From the NCBI RefSeq assembly GCF_009754915.1, contig NZ_WPIK01000007.1, positions 1 through 64,000 of the forward strand: a stretch of DNA of 64,000 nucleotides. The letters run 5' to 3'. The notes under the pieces were generated by a model, which saw nothing but the letters and a program-made list of their open reading frames with translations, searched no databases and was not told the origin of the DNA. Position 1 is the first letter of the stretch. Each line of letters begins with the position of its first letter. Source of the DNA: Mucilaginibacter arboris (GTDB lineage Bacteria; Bacteroidota; Bacteroidia; Sphingobacteriales; Sphingobacteriaceae). The translations under genes and the position numbers were made by a program. Shown here in pieces: positions 61,614 to 64,000 of the stretch.

Positions 61614-62105
61614 ATGAAAGGGTTGTTTTTTGTTTTCGCATTGCTGCTTGCCTTATCGGCATGCAAAAAAGCGGAAACAGATAATTCTGCTTATTTAGCA
61701 CAAATTGGGATTGATAGCAACAAGATCCGGGCTTATTTAATCGCTAACAACATCCCTATAAAAAAAGTAGGCGATACTATTGGTGTTTATTATCAGATTA
61801 TTAACCCGGGGGATGTTGCCAGTCTTTACACACAATCAACTTTGATTACGGTTGGATATTCGGCAAAAATATTAGGTGCCAAAGATACTTTAAGCCAAAC
61901 CAACGCTTACCATCCGTCTTTTACTTTAGGCAGTGTGATAAGAGGTTGGCAGGTTGGTATCCCGTTGATAAAAAAAAATGGGAGGATACGGCTTTTCGTG
62001 CCATCGCGTTATGCTTATGGTCCGTATGACCAGACAACAAATTTGAAAATACCGGGCAATTCGTGCCTCGATTTTGATATTACTTTATATAACGTTACCA
62101 ATTAA
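61614..62105 (+). CDS. FKBP-type peptidyl-prolyl isomerase lipoprotein
   Basis: 163 residues. Lipobox LALSAC (Cys17). One FKBP domain: GVYYQIINPGD, VTVGYSAKILG-type strand, SVIRGWQVGIPLIKKNGRIRLFVPSRYAYGP (~107-137) and the terminal LDFDITLYNV. Several aromatic residues of the isomerase pocket are changed, so chaperone-like binding is as likely as catalysis. Sixteen bases before a related two-domain gene. Confidence 0.88.
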   Translation: MKGLFFVFALLLALSACKKAETDNSAYLAQIGIDSNKIRAYLIANNIPIKKVGDTIGVYYQIINPGDVASLYTQSTLITVGYSAKILGAKDTLSQTNAYHPSFTLGSVIRGWQVGIPLIKKNGRIRLFVPSRYAYGPYDQTTNLKIPGNSCLDFDITLYNVTN

Positions 62106-62121
62106 AATTAAATAATTTATA

Positions 62122-63030
62122 ATGAAGCAATTTGCTTTCGCCTTTTTATCTGTACTTGTTTTAGCCATGTTTTCCTGCAAAAAGGATTATGAAAACATTG
62201 TATCTTTCGATACCCAATCTATCCAAAACTATATTTCTGCCAATAACCTTACCATGAGCCAGGGCGACAGCGGAATTTATTATCAAATAATTAAACCTGG
62301 CACAACAGGAAATTCACTTACTGATACCGACCAGATTTTTTATGCTTTTACTGTAAAAACGCTTGATGGAAAGTTCGTTTCTACCGATACAGTTTTAAAC
62401 CGCGTCAGTAACTACGTTGGCGTAACCAGTACAACTTTACCCTACGGTTTGCAGTTTGGCATTAAAAAGTATTTACAGAAACGTAATGGCGTGATCCGCT
62501 TAATAATTCCTTCTAAACAGGCTTATGGTGTAAATGGATACAAAAGTTCTGATGCGGTAATTAATATCCCGGGAAATGAATCACTGGATTATACGGTTTA
62601 CCTTTATAATGTTAAAAACCAGTTGGCCTATGATACCATCCAGATCAGGAATTATATCAAAAAAAATAACCTCACCGGTTTTGCAAAAAGCCCTTCAGGC
62701 TTATATTATAAAATTGTTGATCCGGGCTCTGGTGTAGATGCCGTTTACAGCACTTCTACCGTAACCATAACTTATACCAAACGCTTGCTCTTAAGCGGCA
62801 CTGTAATAGAATCTAAGAGTTTAGATGCCGCAGCCCTTTCAACTTATATTTCAGGTTGGCAGGAGGGTTTACAATATTTAAATTCTGGTGGAAAAATACG
62901 GTTGTTGATTCCTTCTGGATTAGCTTACGGTTCTGCAGCAGCATCAACAACGCCTGACACGCGTAATTACAATGTTCCTCCTAATTCTATTATGGATTTT
63001 GATGTAAACGTAACCGCTGTTACCAACTAA
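62122..63030 (+). CDS. Lipoprotein with two FKBP-type domains
   Basis: 302 residues. Lipobox AMFSC (Cys19). First FKBP unit ~30-170 (GLQFGIKKYLQKRNGVIRLIIPSKQAYGVNGY), second ~175-300 (GLYYKIVDPGSG, YISGWQEGLQYLNSGGKIRLLIPSGLAYGS, NSIMDFDVNVTAV). The second is closer to a standard FKBP. Probably arose by duplication of a gene like the one before it. Both face the periplasm. Confidence 0.88.
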   Translation: MKQFAFAFLSVLVLAMFSCKKDYENIVSFDTQSIQNYISANNLTMSQGDSGIYYQIIKPGTTGNSLTDTDQIFYAFTVKTLDGKFVSTDTVLNRVSNYVGVTSTTLPYGLQFGIKKYLQKRNGVIRLIIPSKQAYGVNGYKSSDAVINIPGNESLDYTVYLYNVKNQLAYDTIQIRNYIKKNNLTGFAKSPSGLYYKIVDPGSGVDAVYSTSTVTITYTKRLLLSGTVIESKSLDAAALSTYISGWQEGLQYLNSGGKIRLLIPSGLAYGSAAASTTPDTRNYNVPPNSIMDFDVNVTAVTN

Positions 63031-63032
63031 AT

Positions 63033-63055
63033 TTTTATGCCATAAAAGAAGCATC
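63033..63055 (+). repeat. TAAAAGAAGCAT-family repeat
   Basis: TTTTA-TGCCA-TAAAA-GAAGCATC with perfect TTTTATG/CATAAAA arms, three bases after the FKBP gene stop, sense. Confidence 0.93.
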
Positions 63056-63064
63056 AGGAAACTA

Positions 63065-64000
63065 CTAATTGTTAAGCGCTTTTTTAAAAGCTGCCAGGCA
63101 TCGTTCCCTTGCTTTTTGATGATCTACAATTGGTGCCGGATATTTAAACGGGTCCAGATATTCGGGCACCCATTTTTTAATGTATTCAAATTTCGGGTCG
63201 AACCTTTTGGTTTGTGCAGCCGGACTAAATATCCTGAAAAAAGGGGCTGCATCCGTACCAGAACCTGCGGCCCATTGCCAACCGCCCACATTGCTGCTCA
63301 TATCGTAATCCAGTAGTTTACGGGCGAAGTAATGCTCGCCCCAGCGCCAATCGATCAGTAAATGTTTGGATAAAAAGCTCGCTGTTACCATTCGTAAACG
63401 GTTATGCATCCAGCCAATAGTATTTAATTGCCGCATTCCGGCATCTACCAACGGATAACCGGTTTTCCCTTTACACCAGGCTTCAAATTCCTGCTCGTTG
63501 TTTCGCCATTCAATCTTATCAAAATCCGATTTGTAAGAATGATCGATTGTTTGAGGAAAATGCCACAAGATCATTGCATAAAAATCCCGCCAGATTAACT
63601 CATTTAACCAGGTTTTTTCTTCGGATTGATTTGCTGCCGTTGCCAGTTCGCGGATACTTAACGTACCAAAACGCAAATGATGGCTGATGCGGGAAGTGCC
63701 TTGCAAAGCAGGAAAATCACGCGTTTTAGCATAATCTGCAATAACTGTTCTGTATTCTTTACCAGGAATTGGCAAAGTGCTAGTTTCAAAACCGATGGCT
63801 TGTAATGAAGGAAAATCCAGCTTAATTTTTAACAGGTTTTGTAAGTATTTTTCTACCGGATAAGCTTTCAGATAAAAATCATTCAGCTTCTCCTTCCATT
63901 TCCGCGAATAAGGCGTAAAAACAGTATAAGGCGTGCCGTCTGCTTTCATAATTTCATCACGGTCAAAAATAACCTGATCTTTATAGGTACAGAATTTGCT
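63065..64000 (-). CDS. DNA photolyase/cryptochrome family, C-terminal part (cut by window edge)
   Basis: The frame is open to the right edge (64000), 17 codons beyond the ATG at 63949, and that part (CTYKDQVIFDRDEIMK) belongs to the photolyase N-domain, so the true start is outside. The FAD-binding domain is complete: RISHHLRFGTLSIREL, TWLNELIWRDFYAMILW, WCKGKTGYPLVDAGMRQL, TIGWMHNRLRMVTASFL, LLIDWRWGEHYFARKLLDYD and SNVGGWQWAAGSGTDAAPFFRIFSP. Class I photolyases repair UV-induced cyclobutane dimers using light. The conserved Trp/Asn residues favour an active photolyase over a sensory cryptochrome. Confidence 0.93.
   Translation of the reverse strand, partial: SKFCTYKDQVIFDRDEIMKADGTPYTVFTPYSRKWKEKLNDFYLKAYPVEKYLQNLLKIKLDFPSLQAIGFETSTLPIPGKEYRTVIADYAKTRDFPALQGTSRISHHLRFGTLSIRELATAANQSEEKTWLNELIWRDFYAMILWHFPQTIDHSYKSDFDKIEWRNNEQEFEAWCKGKTGYPLVDAGMRQLNTIGWMHNRLRMVTASFLSKHLLIDWRWGEHYFARKLLDYDMSSNVGGWQWAAGSGTDAAPFFRIFSPAAQTKRFDPKFEYIKKWVPEYLDPFKYPAPIVDHQKARERCLAAFKKALNN

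Noticed and set aside
1-64000. CRISPR array, intact insertion sequence or integrase
   Set aside because: No regularly spaced direct repeats, no transposase or integrase frame and no terminal inverted repeats with target duplications were found.

Overview
The window is a chromosomal segment of a Bacteroidetes bacterium, most likely Sphingobacteriaceae (Mucilaginibacter/Pedobacter-like). The evidence is the str-S10-spc-alpha ribosomal order with map-infA-rpmJ after secY, promoters of the TTG-N18..20-TAnnTTTG type, zinc-ligand-free L36, a bacillithiol gene (bshA), a type IX secretion sorting domain, a GH3-C/beta-lactamase fusion and many lipoproteins. The genus is an inference; no 16S gene is present.

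Layout. 1-3000: end of an aldo/keto reductase, an OmpA-type lipoprotein and a decayed Doc toxin module. 3.2-24.7 kb: the translation superoperon (rpsL-rpsG-fusA-rpsJ, then rplC to rplQ with secY, map, infA and rpoA). It is interrupted between rpsJ and rplC by a ParE-type toxin-antitoxin pair, a membrane protein and a prephenate dehydrogenase. 25-38 kb: dnaK, rdgB, a surA-like chaperone, a MoxR ATPase, cysS, an exo/endonuclease-fold protein, two rhomboids and mutL. 38-50 kb: an amidohydrolase lipoprotein overlapping a truncated GH3/beta-lactamase fusion, a VOC protein, bshA, tRNA-Leu(UAG), tig-clpP-clpX, AMP nucleosidase and a CBS-domain cysteine/cystathionine synthase. 50-64 kb: an ECF sigma factor with a membrane partner, DinB and DUF5996 proteins, a large secreted subtilisin, a nonsense-interrupted ORF6N gene, a ParE remnant, gamma-glutamyltransferase, two FKBP lipoproteins and the end of a photolyase.

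The most striking feature is a dispersed short repeat, about 32 copies in 64 kb, with core TAAAAGAAGCAT inside a fixed architecture TTTTA-N5(6)-TAAAA-GAAGCATC. Copies often start within a few bases after a stop codon in sense orientation, form head-to-head inverted pairs (one a perfect 44-nt palindrome), and occur inside several reading frames where they are translated (for example Asn-Ala-Ser-Phe-Thr). They are almost absent from the ribosomal operon. I know of no described element with this sequence. Its density, inverted pairing near gene ends and presence in coding DNA resemble DNA-uptake sequences (Neisseria DUS, Haemophilus USS) or REP/HIP-type elements, but its function is unknown.

A second theme is decay of accessory DNA-binding and toxin genes: doc (frameshift plus nonsense), its partner gene (frameshift inside a perfect 52-nt palindrome), ORF6N (one TAG) and a ParE remnant.
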